NCBI GenBank assembly: GCA_037447655.1 | Contig: JBBHKE010002397.1 | Span: 548,071-612,070 of the forward strand | Direction of reading: 5' to 3' | DNA: 64,000 bases | Source: Zygnema cylindricum | Taxonomy: Eukaryota; Streptophyta; Zygnematophyceae; Zygnematales; Zygnemataceae | In this document: positions 1 through 9,028 of the stretch, one piece after another | How the letters are laid out: each line of letters opens with the position of its first letter | Position numbering within the stretch: position 1 is the stretch's first letter | The notes under the pieces: generated by a model | The model's database searches: none | What the model was told of the DNA's origin: nothing | The model's input: the letters and a program-made list of their open reading frames with translations, nothing else | Made by a program: the position numbers and the translations under genes

Positions 1-239
1 GTCGTGTAGAAATAGGCAATGTCATTGAATGTCGGCATTTTCACTGAACCGAAGTCACTTTTTAATTCTAACCTGACTGACTGATGGAATGTCACTTCGT
101 GACAGCGTTGAACTCATAGACTATCACCCAAAGTATTATATCAGCTCGTACACGTAAAGTACGCATCTTAAGATATAGTATTAGAGCATTTCGTACACAT
201 AGGAGTTCGCACTGTGCGATAGAGTTTTACAGCAGTTCG

Positions 240-348
240 TACTCTTTGATCTTTGAGACCTAACTTGCAAGCCGGAATATTAGGGTTTCGAATCAGAGCT
301 CCTGTGGAAGTTTTCATGTTTCTTCTCAGACATGGAGACCCCAAGCAG
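240..348 (+). other. possible 5' non-coding exon of the glycosyltransferase-like gene
   Basis: A good donor (CAG|GTAAAA) sits at 346-350 and would pair with the acceptor at 2583-2584 (TTTTGCAG) just before the coding exon of the next gene. In the frame required by that coding exon the segment has a stop at 261-263 and no ATG afterwards, so it would be 5' untranslated. The link rests only on splice-site quality. Confidence 0.25.
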
Positions 349-1078
349 GTAAAAGAAAACGATGAAGGCAGCCATGGCTTGCCTCTCTTTGCCCTTACCT
401 ATCTCTCATCGTCCATGGGCTTCCAGAGACTGGACACTTGTCAATACTTGTGAACTGAGGTCGGTCTCTCTTTTCCACTTCCCTTCTCCCTCCCTTTCCT
501 TTTTCTCCTGTCCTCTTCCTCTCTCCCTCCCTTCTCTCTTTCACTCTTCCTCTCTCCCTCTCTTTCCGTCTTCTGTTTGCTTTCTAGGTTTTAAATTTTT
601 TTCCATACAAATTTGTTATTTCACTTATAATAATTTGGACTAAACCTTTGTTGCTATTTTTGCTGGTTTTTGCTTCACGGTTGGAGCAGTTCGAATATTT
701 TTGATTCTACACAAGATTTACCGTGGATTGCACTTTATACATAAATTATCCCATACTTTGGAATAGCAGACACTGATTTTGTCGTTATGTGTGGAAAAAT
801 CTTTGCACCACTTTTGGAAGTTAACAAAAATGTTTTTTTTTTAGGTTTTTTTTTTTATTTCAACACTGAAATTAGCAGGAAATGAACTATTTTATCTGGC
901 AATGACAATATTAAAGATGTTTTTTTAATTGCTTTTTGTAATTTTATTTATGATCTTTGGTATTTTTTTTCCATGCCAAAAAGAGCGGATGTCATGAAAG
1001 CTACACATGATCTTTAAAAAAGTAATTTCAGTAGTTAGTTTATTCTAAAGGAAAGATTTTTTTTTCAAATAAATAAAA

Positions 1079-1260
1079 AACTAAAGAGAAACCCTAAATA
1101 CCCTAGAAACCCTAAGAAACTCTTAAAGAAAATCCCAAAAGAAAACCTTGAAAAAACCTTATAACACCCTAAGAAACTCTTTAAATAAATCCTAAGAGGG
1201 AAAACCCTAAAAACCCTCAAAAGAACTCCAGAAAGCCGTAGAACACCCTGGAAACCCAGA
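1079..1260. repeat. degenerate interstitial telomere-like repeat
   Basis: Many imperfect copies of AAACCCTA and AGAAACCCTAA, the plant-type telomere unit, occur over about 180 bp in C-rich-strand orientation. The units are broken by substitutions and variable spacers, so this is an old interstitial tract and not a functional telomere. It lies in the putative first intron (349-2,584). Confidence 0.6.
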
Positions 1261-1349
1261 AAAAACCATTTATTTTGCGGATAAGGCTGATTATTTTATG
1301 TCAATATGCTGTGGCAAGAATCGGCCGAAAGCACTCTAAAATTCATATT

Positions 1350-1500
1350 GTAACCTTACACCTCTAAAATCTCTAAAACCTCCAAACCTCCGAACCTCTA
1401 TGACCTCTAAAACTCCCATAACTTCTACTTCCAAAAACTCTAGAACCTCCAGAACTTCTAAAACCTCTGAAACCTCTAAAATATGTGAATCATCTAAACC
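1350..1500. repeat. degenerate CCTCTAAAA repeat
   Basis: Imperfect units of about 9 bp of the type ACCTCTAAA or ACCTCCAAA follow the telomere-like tract. They may be a further diverged derivative of it. No coding potential is evident. Confidence 0.5.
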
Positions 1501-2584
1501 TTCAAATCTTCAAAAAACTATTACAGACCACAAGGATATGTGGAAGGGTCTAACAGAGTCTCGAAAACCATAAATTCTGAGTAATGTGCTTTTTTGGGGG
1601 GTGGAAAGAAGCACATGGTCAGTAAACACTTTTGGTGTCAAATTCACCGCCTTTACTTTTGATGTGGAAATATTGTTGACTGTTGGATAAAAATGTACAG
1701 CAATTCATTAGTTTTAGAAACCATAAAATGGTTCTAGATAAAGATAATTCATTGGTTTTACAAAGACACAATTCATTTGGTTTTTGAAAAGAAACATCAT
1801 TGGTTTTAGAAGAACATAAGCCCTTGGTTTTTGAAAACATTACTTATTGGTTTGAGAAAACACAATTCATCGAGTTTTAGAAGAAACTTTTTCATCGGTT
1901 TTAAAAACACAATTTTGCGCTAAAAAAAAAATTGTCAGTTGGTTGTTGTTCGATATTGAAATGGTTCACATGATCAATTTTGAAGCCACTAATATTGCCA
2001 CTACTATTGTTATTATTTTATATTAACAATTCTGGTTTTGTAATAATAATGATAATTATGATGATGTTGCATCGCGAGGAAATTATTCACAGCATGGCCT
2101 AATGATGTTTATCTTAGCGTTATTAACAATACTTATTTTAACGAACTTTATTATCTTAATAAAGTTTATCCTAATGATGTCTATCCTATGCCATCCGCTT
2201 GTACTTAGGAAAATAACAGTCATAGCTCCTGGTTTAGGAGATCCGCGCATTATTTGGTGTGGACGACAGTAATTTTTATTGAAAAAATACGAGGACAAAT
2301 AATTTTGTATAGGTCCAAAATGCTGTTTAAATGAATTGTCGTAAACTGTTTTCTTTTTCGATTTATCCCATCAGTCTATCAATACTTCTTACAAGGAATT
2401 GTTTACTTAACTTGATGGTTCTTAACAGTTTGGATTGGTATTTGCTTACCAATACTAGTTACAAGGGTTGTTCAGTTAAATCGTTGGTTCTTGGGAAATA
2501 TTTGCCTATCGATACTAGTTATGAGTTGTTTAAAAAAGTTAATGGTTCTTACCTGTTTGAGGAGATATTTTCTTTGTTTTGCAG
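1501..2584. other. non-coding stretch, nothing recognised
   Basis: AT-rich sequence with repeated GGTTTTAGAA/GGTTTTTGAAA-type phrases near 1,690-1,910 and no convincing open reading frame. It ends at the acceptor of the glycosyltransferase-like gene and is probably intronic or upstream sequence. Confidence 0.4.
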
Positions 2585-2592
2585 GTCCAGCT

Positions 2593-3480
2593 ATGGATGT
2601 GACTTCATTGGTGACAGTTGTTGTAACCACAAGTCCTGTGAGGTCAAACCCATCCACAGATCTCATTCAGCAAGTATTTGAGAGTTTCCATTTTGTTCCG
2701 GGACTCAGAAATTGTCCGAAAGTTGTCGTGTTCGATGGATACGCAATACATTCGCATAAAAGTGAGAAACGAGGACGAATCTCGCTAGAAATGGAGGGCA
2801 GATACATGGACTATGTGGCAGCTGTCCAACGATTGGTCGAGGGAAATCCCAAGTTTTGCAACACCATGTGTTTGATAGTGAAAGAAAGATTAGGGTTTGG
2901 ACATGCGGTAAAGGCAGCCTTATCAGAAGTCAAGACTAAGTATGTTTTTGTCCTTCAACATGACTTTGCATTTTGCAGCTTTGTTAACTTTTCAGCTCTT
3001 GTTCAGGTTTTGGAGATGCACAATTTTGTCAAATACATAGGAATGGTGTCAGCTTCTACCGAAAAGTATGCCGAGGCTCGATCTCATGGTCCGCAACAAC
3101 ATATAGCTTTAGAAACGGAGTATTTTAACAACGAACCTTTTGTGAAGTTGATGTTTTGGTACGACAAGGCCCATTTAGCACGCTGTGATTACTATAGGAA
3201 TGTAATTTTTGGCAAAAACTGCTGTATAAGGAGGGGAGATTTTATTGAAGATAGGTTCGGCCATTGGGAACTAAAGAAGCTGTATGAAGAAGGGATGAGT
3301 GCACATATAAGATTTGGCACTTATTTGTGGTACCCGAACAATGGAGAAAAAAGGTGTATTCAACATCTTCAAGGTAGGAAATTTCTGCTCGAAGAAGTCA
3401 AAGTCGCTCGTTTTCCGGCAAGAGAACCACACGTGGAAGTATTGGAAAAACAAGCAAAGAGATTGGAGGAGGCACAATGA
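2593..3480 (+). CDS. GT-A-like glycosyltransferase-type protein, 295 aa (tentative)
   Basis: A single long coding exon opens after a clear acceptor (pyrimidine tract then TTTTGCAG at 2577-2584). The ATG at 2593 is preferred because codons before it lie in the intron. The start reads MDVTSLVTVVVTTSPV, a hydrophobic first beta strand followed by a TTSP turn, then a second strand ending VVVFDGY (residues 44-50). A third strand ends in FVLQHDFAF (about 119-127), where the D could act like the metal or nucleotide-sugar aspartate of GT-A enzymes. Conserved-looking C-terminal features include RRGDFIEDRFGHWE and a final IQHLQGR. There is no signal peptide or membrane segment, so it would be soluble. 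Such 280-300 aa proteins are known to me as uncharacterised proteins of algae and early land plants. The substrate is unknown and the transferase call is fold-level inference. Coding status is strong because 888 nt are open with a biased composition. Confidence 0.7.
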   Translation: MDVTSLVTVVVTTSPVRSNPSTDLIQQVFESFHFVPGLRNCPKVVVFDGYAIHSHKSEKRGRISLEMEGRYMDYVAAVQRLVEGNPKFCNTMCLIVKERLGFGHAVKAALSEVKTKYVFVLQHDFAFCSFVNFSALVQVLEMHNFVKYIGMVSASTEKYAEARSHGPQQHIALETEYFNNEPFVKLMFWYDKAHLARCDYYRNVIFGKNCCIRRGDFIEDRFGHWELKKLYEEGMSAHIRFGTYLWYPNNGEKRCIQHLQGRKFLLEEVKVARFPAREPHVEVLEKQAKRLEEAQ

Positions 3481-4115
3481 CAAGAAGAAGAGAAGAAAAC
3501 CTGGTTTCCTTTTCAGGATTTTTAACGGAAACGGCTTTATCTGTAGAATAGACTAGACTGTGCCTTGAGAGAGTTTTTAAGTTCAAAGAATTGGTGATAA
3601 TCTACAGTCCATTTTCTCCTTTTTTCTTCTCTTTTCTCTTTTTTTTTCAGGTATGATTGTGATATTGACTTAGTGAAAGCTCTCGGCAGATAGAAATTAT
3701 CGTTATAGAAAGTCCTACCATTCTTTAGCAATAACGTAGAAACTAGAAAAAAGGTTGATAAATTTGAAGTTGCAGTTCTATACAAAGCAAGTTAGTTTTG
3801 GGAAAGACCTTGGGAGAGAAAATTGTTTATGCAAGTATCCAGTTTTTGTCTTTTTTCTTTTCTCTTGTTATGGCATTTAATCTGCTGTCACAACCTTTCA
3901 AAATATTTGGGTTCTTCCAAAATTTACACGCTCAAAAATTTACATGCCCAAAAAACTTGTAACTTCGCGGTTATGCTGAGTGATTTATAAATAATTGAAC
4001 TAATTTAATGTGGCTCTAAACTTCGCTGTTTTTTTTTTTTTTTTTTTAATTAGTGTACCACTGACTGTTGTTTGTCAGAAAATGACTGGAGCTCCAATGC
4101 ATTATATAAATATAG
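3481..4115. other. 3' flank, no gene seen
   Basis: AT-rich DNA with T tracts (3,640s and 4,029-4,046). It probably contains the 3' UTR of the upstream gene. I see no other feature before the repeat at 4,116. Confidence 0.4.
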
Positions 4116-4644
4116 ATGTGTTTGATCCCTAACAAAAACATTTTTCTGTTGTAATCGCAATATTGAATAAATATTAGTGTTGTGTATTGGTAGCCATTGC
4201 CGATAACCGATATGTGCCTTTTTTTAACCTAACGATAATTGATATATTGGCCCAATGTATTGGTAAAGGAATTATCACGGTGAATTTCCGATATATCGCA
4301 ATTAATTACTGATAGATATCGGGCTGATATCTATCGACGATTACTTTGTACCGTGGTACGGAAGGATTGTGAAAGAAAATTTCCAAAAGCACCCACCCCT
4401 CCCCCCCCCGGTTGCAATATCTCCGTACTCATTTTGTACTTTGTCTTTGTACCATAATTCCGTACTTGTTGTTTGGACCTTTCTTCCCTACCGATAAATT
4501 TGGGTGATAATTTTTGTTGGCCCCAGAGTGATGTATCGGGACCCCTCACCGTTCCATAACCGACAATAACGGTATCGGATTTATCACGATAAAAAATTAC
4601 CCGATACACAAAACTAATAAACATATGTGTTTGATCCCTAACAA
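4116..4644. repeat. 20-bp direct repeats bracketing the hAT-like element
   Basis: The 20-mer ATGTGTTTGATCCCTAACAA occurs at 4116-4135 and again, identical, at 4625-4644, one on each side of the TIR element at 4175-4616. It lies outside the 8-bp target duplication, so it was either a pre-existing tandem repeat or part of a larger duplicated flank. Confidence 0.75.
4175..4616. mobile_element. hAT-type MITE, TAGTGTTG…GTATYGG family, copy 1
   Basis: The left end reads TAGTGTTGTGTATTGG and the right end, reverse complemented, reads TAGTTTTGTGTATCGG. The flanking octamers are ATAAATAT (4167-4174) and ATAAACAT (4617-4624), 7 of 8 matching, which fits the 8-bp target duplication of hAT elements. The 442-bp interior has many GATATATCG/CCGATA palindromic phrases and no transposase, so it is non-autonomous. 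A related 834-bp copy lies at 15,874-16,707. Confidence 0.7.
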
Positions 4645-5202
4645 GGTCGTCTCAATTTGAGAAAGGTATTTTAGGACTATTGTTTTCTTCTAGAACATGA
4701 CTCTATTTGCACAAAAAAATAGTTATCATTTTGAAATATCTTTCTCTTTAGTACCAAACTCCAGAACGTAATTCAAATGTGCGAGAAATTTTGGCAAACT
4801 ATGTGGTAACCCTATCCTATAAGGGCACTATACAGTCGAATATAAATTTGGCATTCATGTTATATCTTTTTTAGTACATATACATTTTATTTACATTTTT
4901 ATACATTTGTAGTATGGACTTATTTCTTATAGCCTTTCCAATTGTTCCCATACATTTGAACAATGTCTGAGATTAGGTCACATATTCAAATCCATGAGAG
5001 ACCTGAAAGTAATAATTACGGACCCAAAAAAATAGTTCAAGAAAGAAACGGGGCAAGTAAAATGCAAAAAAAGACAAAACATAAACACTAAAAAGCTTCT
5101 CCGTCAAAACAGCTCATCGCATTTCCAATAGATATTGGTCAAAAATTGTAAATCGAAAGGATTTTCGTCCTCATTGCGTCAAAACACTACTAGATTTCTT
5201 CA

Positions 5203-5245
5203 AATGTCTTCGACTGTCTTCTACTGTCTTCTACTGTCTTCAACC
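5203..5245. repeat. short tandem repeat (TCTTCTACTG)
   Basis: About four copies of a 10-11 bp unit of the form CTGTCTTCTA. It lies just downstream of the FHIT stop codon. Confidence 0.7.
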
Positions 5246-5333
5246 ATTATCGGAAATATCAATGAAAAAAAACGTTGTAAGGTAACTTTAAGGAAAGTAA
5301 AACTTGAAAAATTTGTATATGTGGTTCAAAAAT

Positions 5334-7932
5334 TTAGTCCGTAAACAACTTTCGGAGTTCAAAGGCCTCTGCCTCCATCTCGTCCATAGATCGAGGCTTT
5401 CTCTCTTCTTCCGCATCCATTTTTTGTCTTTTTCCCAACTCTCTCTCGTTTTTTTCAATCTGTTGTCGAACATAAGACGACCACAAGTGATACAAGTATT
5501 AAAATCACCATGTTTTGTCTATAGAAGCTCTCGTACCAAATAAAATTTTTGAATCAAGAATTTCCAAAGAATTTGTCTTAAATAATTTGTGTACTAAGGA
5601 ATTTTTGTATTAGTAAATTTTTAAACAAATACCAACTACCACACCATTTGTGTAAATACTAACTAGCATAATTTGAAACACGTGTCTTATACTTCTTGAC
5701 GATAAATATATCATTCATTGGTTCAATTTCAAATCTCGTTCGAGTTTACCTTTGAAAGCCGTAAAAAAAGGAACAAAATCTCCATCCAAAAAAAAGTTTA
5801 GGGAAGGATTACCTCGTCATATATTTTATCATTGGGTTCAAAGTCTCCAGCTTTTCTCGGCAAAATGTGAATATGAACATGAGGAACAGTTTGACCTGCT
5901 TCAGGTCCATCCTGTATCGATAAAACCAAAGAAAAAACAGAAAAATAACAAATAATTTCATCCTCTATCGAATAAAACCAAAGAAAGGAAAAAAAAAAAA
6001 ACATATAACATATATAAAAACAAAAAATGAAGAAAATGTGAATGTGAACATGAGGCACAGTTTGACCTGTTTCAGGTCCATCCTGTATCGATAAAACCAA
6101 AGAAAAAAGAGGACAAAAAAAAAAACATATAACTTCATCTGAAAATAAAAAAAGAAGATGAATCATCCATAAATCCCACCAAACCACCAGAAACTACATA
6201 GAAAAAATAACTTCACATTTCTCTACGTTGATTGGTCCGGACAAAGCAAATATATCAAAACGGAAGACAAATTTATCAAAAAGGAAAACTCATTTATCAA
6301 AAAGGGAGACATACTAATCAAAACGGAAAACAAAACTATCGAAAAGGTAAACAAAACTAAATAGCACCATACTGTACCTGAATTGCGAAAGTAAGGGATG
6401 ATGCCCCAAAATGAGGTTGTATTTTTTTTCCAACTAATTGAGCTGTCGCCCATAAGTCCGTGACTTCCTCTTTTTTCAAATCCTCGAATCGAGGAATGAC
6501 ACGACGGGTCATGACAAGCAAATGTGAGGAGGAGTTAAGGCAAAATAACGGAAAAATAAGACGGTCTTGCAAGTTAGTTTGTGCGAGCTTTTCATTCTTT
6601 TGAACTTCGAAAGTGTTTCAAAAAAGTCAAACAGCAACATTTAAAAATGGAAAGGTGAACAGCCTATGGTCAACAGTAAACATTCATCAGTCAGTAGTCA
6701 GGGGTAAACGATCAAAAACTAAAAAAGCCAACATTCAACGGTCAACATGAACTGATTCAAGACAAAAAAGTCAGCAGTTAACAACCAGAGCTGGAAATTG
6801 TCAACTGAAGTTCCAAGTGAATTATGGAAAATGGAAATTTCCTTCGCTGGCCAAAGTCAACCATCCAGAAAGTCAAAGGTGACACTGGGGCGTTCATCCC
6901 TCCAGTACGAACATGGTCGGTAAAAGTTAAAATAGAGAAAAACAAGAATTAGAGTTTAAATATAAGAAAAACACCAAATTCCGTGGTTCGAGTGAGACAC
7001 CAAAATTGCAATGAGGATATGACCTGCGAAACAATCCAAACAAATCAGAGTTTGAGGAGGGCATAGAGAAAAACAACATAAAAGCTAGAATATAAGAAGC
7101 TATGCAATAAAAAAAAAATGGTCGATCGAGATTTAACTGCTTTATAACTACTTGATTTTTAATATTATTACACTTCTGTTGCGTTTGGCGGACAGCAAAG
7201 GGATCTCCGTAAACAAAATAGTAGTACAAGAATGTTAAAAAAAAAATGGGGGGGTAAAAAAAAAGAAAAATACAAAGTACCAGGGACGATTGGTTTATAG
7301 TTAACAATTCCGATGGATAAATCGGTTTCCAAAAAAACCTCCTTTCGGTCGATTTTCCATTTACCAAAAAAAACGTCGGGCGGGTTTGGAACCTGAAAAA
7401 AAAAAGAAAAAAAAAACAGATAAAGGGCCAAAGGCAAACAAAAATAACAATAACGATAACCAAATAACAATAAACATAAAAACAAATAGCAGTAGCAGTA
7501 GAAACAACAATACCAATAGCAATAGCAATAATAATAATAATAAATAATAATAATGTCCATAAAAAATGAGAAATAATGCAAGTAAAATAACAACAGTCGA
7601 AAAAAAAAACACGAATACCGAGTGAACAGTGAAACTCTTGAAATATTTGAGCCAATCTTCCATCGCGAAATTCAAAGAAAGAAGGAGAATATGGAATAAA
7701 AATGCGTGTTTCAAAAGGAAAAAGAAGAATACGTGATTAATTAAAATCAATAATGCTTAACTAAGAACACAATTAAAAGCAAAAAAAAAAAAAAACTCGA
7801 AAAGCACAGAAAATATAAGAATAAACACTAACTTTCTTAAGAATATACACCACTCCTACATCTTCAAAAAACCTAGAAATCTGGAAAAAACAAAATAAAA
7901 AGGTTTGAAAGAAAACGTACTTCTGCTGCCAT
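5334..7932 (-). CDS. FHIT: FHIT-type bis(5'-adenosyl)-triphosphatase (histidine triad hydrolase)
   Basis: Five exons on the minus strand: 7932-7921, 7392-7281, 6526-6378 (or from 6565), 5911-5813 and 5459-5334 with the stop. The product is about 165 aa. It starts [20 protein letters not shown], continues with the [14 protein letters not shown] strand, then [19 protein letters not shown] and [28 protein letters not shown]. The histidine triad HVHIH is encoded at 5881-5867, the last His of which is the nucleophile that cleaves ApppA/AppppA. The C-terminal helix ends [17 protein letters not shown] as in plant FHITs. All junctions keep frame. An in-frame ATG at 8119-8121 would add an Arg/Ser-rich N-terminal extension that could be an organelle transit peptide. 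Oddities: the intron 2 acceptor is unclear, and a second copy of the catalytic exon lies in intron 3. The gene is divergent from PFD4 with about 1.1 kb between start codons. Confidence 0.88.
6027..6114 (-). pseudogene. duplicated FHIT catalytic exon (5' part) inside intron 3
   Basis: This segment repeats about 80 bp of 5862-5943: the 3' end of intron 3, the acceptor, and the exon start encoding [16 protein letters not shown]. The acceptor (GATACAG) is intact, but the copy stops after HVHIH and then reads hydrophobic Phe/Ile codons without a donor. It is in the same frame as the true exon, and the stretch between the two stays open, so intron retention would still be translatable. It is a recent tandem duplication given the few differences (for example E-A to E-T). 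Confidence 0.8.
6254..6356. repeat. degenerate repeat in FHIT intron 3
   Basis: Four to five imperfect units of about 21 bp, each built on ATCAAAAAGGAAAAC with a variable spacer. They are intronic and have no coding meaning. Confidence 0.6.
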
Positions 7933-8213
7933 AGTCTTCAGCGAACCTCTGCCACGTGTCACCTCTCTGCCGCTGGCTGAACCGCTTCCCTTTGACACCG
8001 ACCTTACTGCACGATTAGTAGACGGCAGACCTCGGACGCCACGTGTCCTCGTCCAAACGCGTCTGTTGTAAGCTGACACGTGTGTCAAGCCAAAGCCAAT
8101 GCGGGAACAAACACTAAACATACTGCGGTCGGGCTAACCCTGCAACGTTTCGTTAAAAAAATGCGTAAATTACTAAATTTCATTGAAAAGTGCGCATACG
8201 TACGACAGTACAG

Positions 8214-8802
8214 TACACCGCCAATCGCTATTAGCGTAGAAGTTTGATTAGCGTATAATAATAGTTACAGTGGTGTACGCTATTTAAGAATTTGAAAATT
8301 TTGGAAAAAATCATACATTCTAATTGTTTGATTATGGCATAGTTCAAAAGTAGGTGAAAGTAGGCCCATACAATATGCCTATTGTATGCAAAACATACAA
8401 TATGACCTTAAGACCCATATTGTATTCGGACCTATTCGGACCAATTAAAACATACGGACCAAAATTTGGACCAATTAAAACATTCGGACCAAAAATATTT
8501 TTTTACACCGTCAGATTCGGACGATCGGACAGTCTCTGATAAAAGTAGTGACCTAAGAAGATCACATGAAAATCCCATAACACAACTTACGCTAAAGTCA
8601 CCGACCAAAGGGCTACCATAAAACGCCTACTTTTGAACTATGGATTATGGTAATTTGGATCTTTGAAAAAAAAAAATCGGTAGGAAAAAAATGCTATCAT
8701 AACTACTATCACACAAACTACTGTAGAGTTCATAACTTTAATTGTTTTTTTCTCTTTTTTTACTCTAATTTTTTCTTTACTCTAATGACGATTCGCGGTG
8801 TA
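8214..8802. mobile_element. MITE family B (TACACCGCCAATCGCTATTA), copy 1, interrupted
   Basis: The left end is TACACCGCCAATCGCTATTA and the right end, reverse complemented, is TACACCGCGAATCGTCATTA. The element carries the internal phrase GAATTTGAAAATTTT shared with the copy at 50,273-50,835. It is split by another MITE at 8338-8642, so the pre-insertion length was about 276 bp. It lies between the FHIT and PFD4 start codons and ends about 225 bp before the PFD4 ATG. Confidence 0.75.
8338..8642. mobile_element. hAT-type MITE family A (CATAGTTCAAAAGTAGG), copy 1
   Basis: A 305-bp element with perfect 17-bp TIRs CATAGTTCAAAAGTAGG, flanked by the perfect 8-bp target duplication GATTATGG (8330-8337 and 8643-8650). 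Removing the element and one octamer restores a continuous family-B MITE that aligns with the copy near 50,390. The 8-bp duplication points to the hAT superfamily. The interior is rich in ATACAATATG palindromes and has no transposase. Confidence 0.9.
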
Positions 8803-8918
8803 CTGTACGGTATGAGATAACAAACAATTAATAATGCGCCACGTATGGTTTGAACTTTGAACCTTGGAGTTCGCATTTAGGGTGAAAATAAGCTCCAGGA
8901 AGAGGAGTTTCTGGCGGA

Positions 8919-8945
8919 TTAGGGTTTGGATTAGGGTTTGGATTA
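8919..8945 (+). promoter_or_regulatory. tandem telo-boxes upstream of PFD4
   Basis: Two perfect TTAGGGTTTGGA units and a third degenerate one (TTAGAGTT) lie 84-110 bp upstream of the PFD4 ATG. Telo-boxes of this type are established promoter or 5' leader elements of plant translation and housekeeping genes. Confidence 0.65.
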
Positions 8946-9028
8946 GAGTTCCCAGTAACAACAAAAATAAAGTGAAGATTCCTACAAGGCACAGCAATTG
9001 ATAACCTTCATTGTGTTGCGTGCACACT

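Noticed and set aside
6927-7750. Long hydrophobic minus-strand frames
   Set aside because: Phe/Leu/Tyr-rich translation of A-rich and (AAT)n intron DNA. Only 7281-7392 is a real FHIT exon.
8354-8539. Small + frame with repeated GPIKT units
   Set aside because: It lies wholly inside a MITE, and the repeats come from the GGACCAATTAAAAC units of the element.
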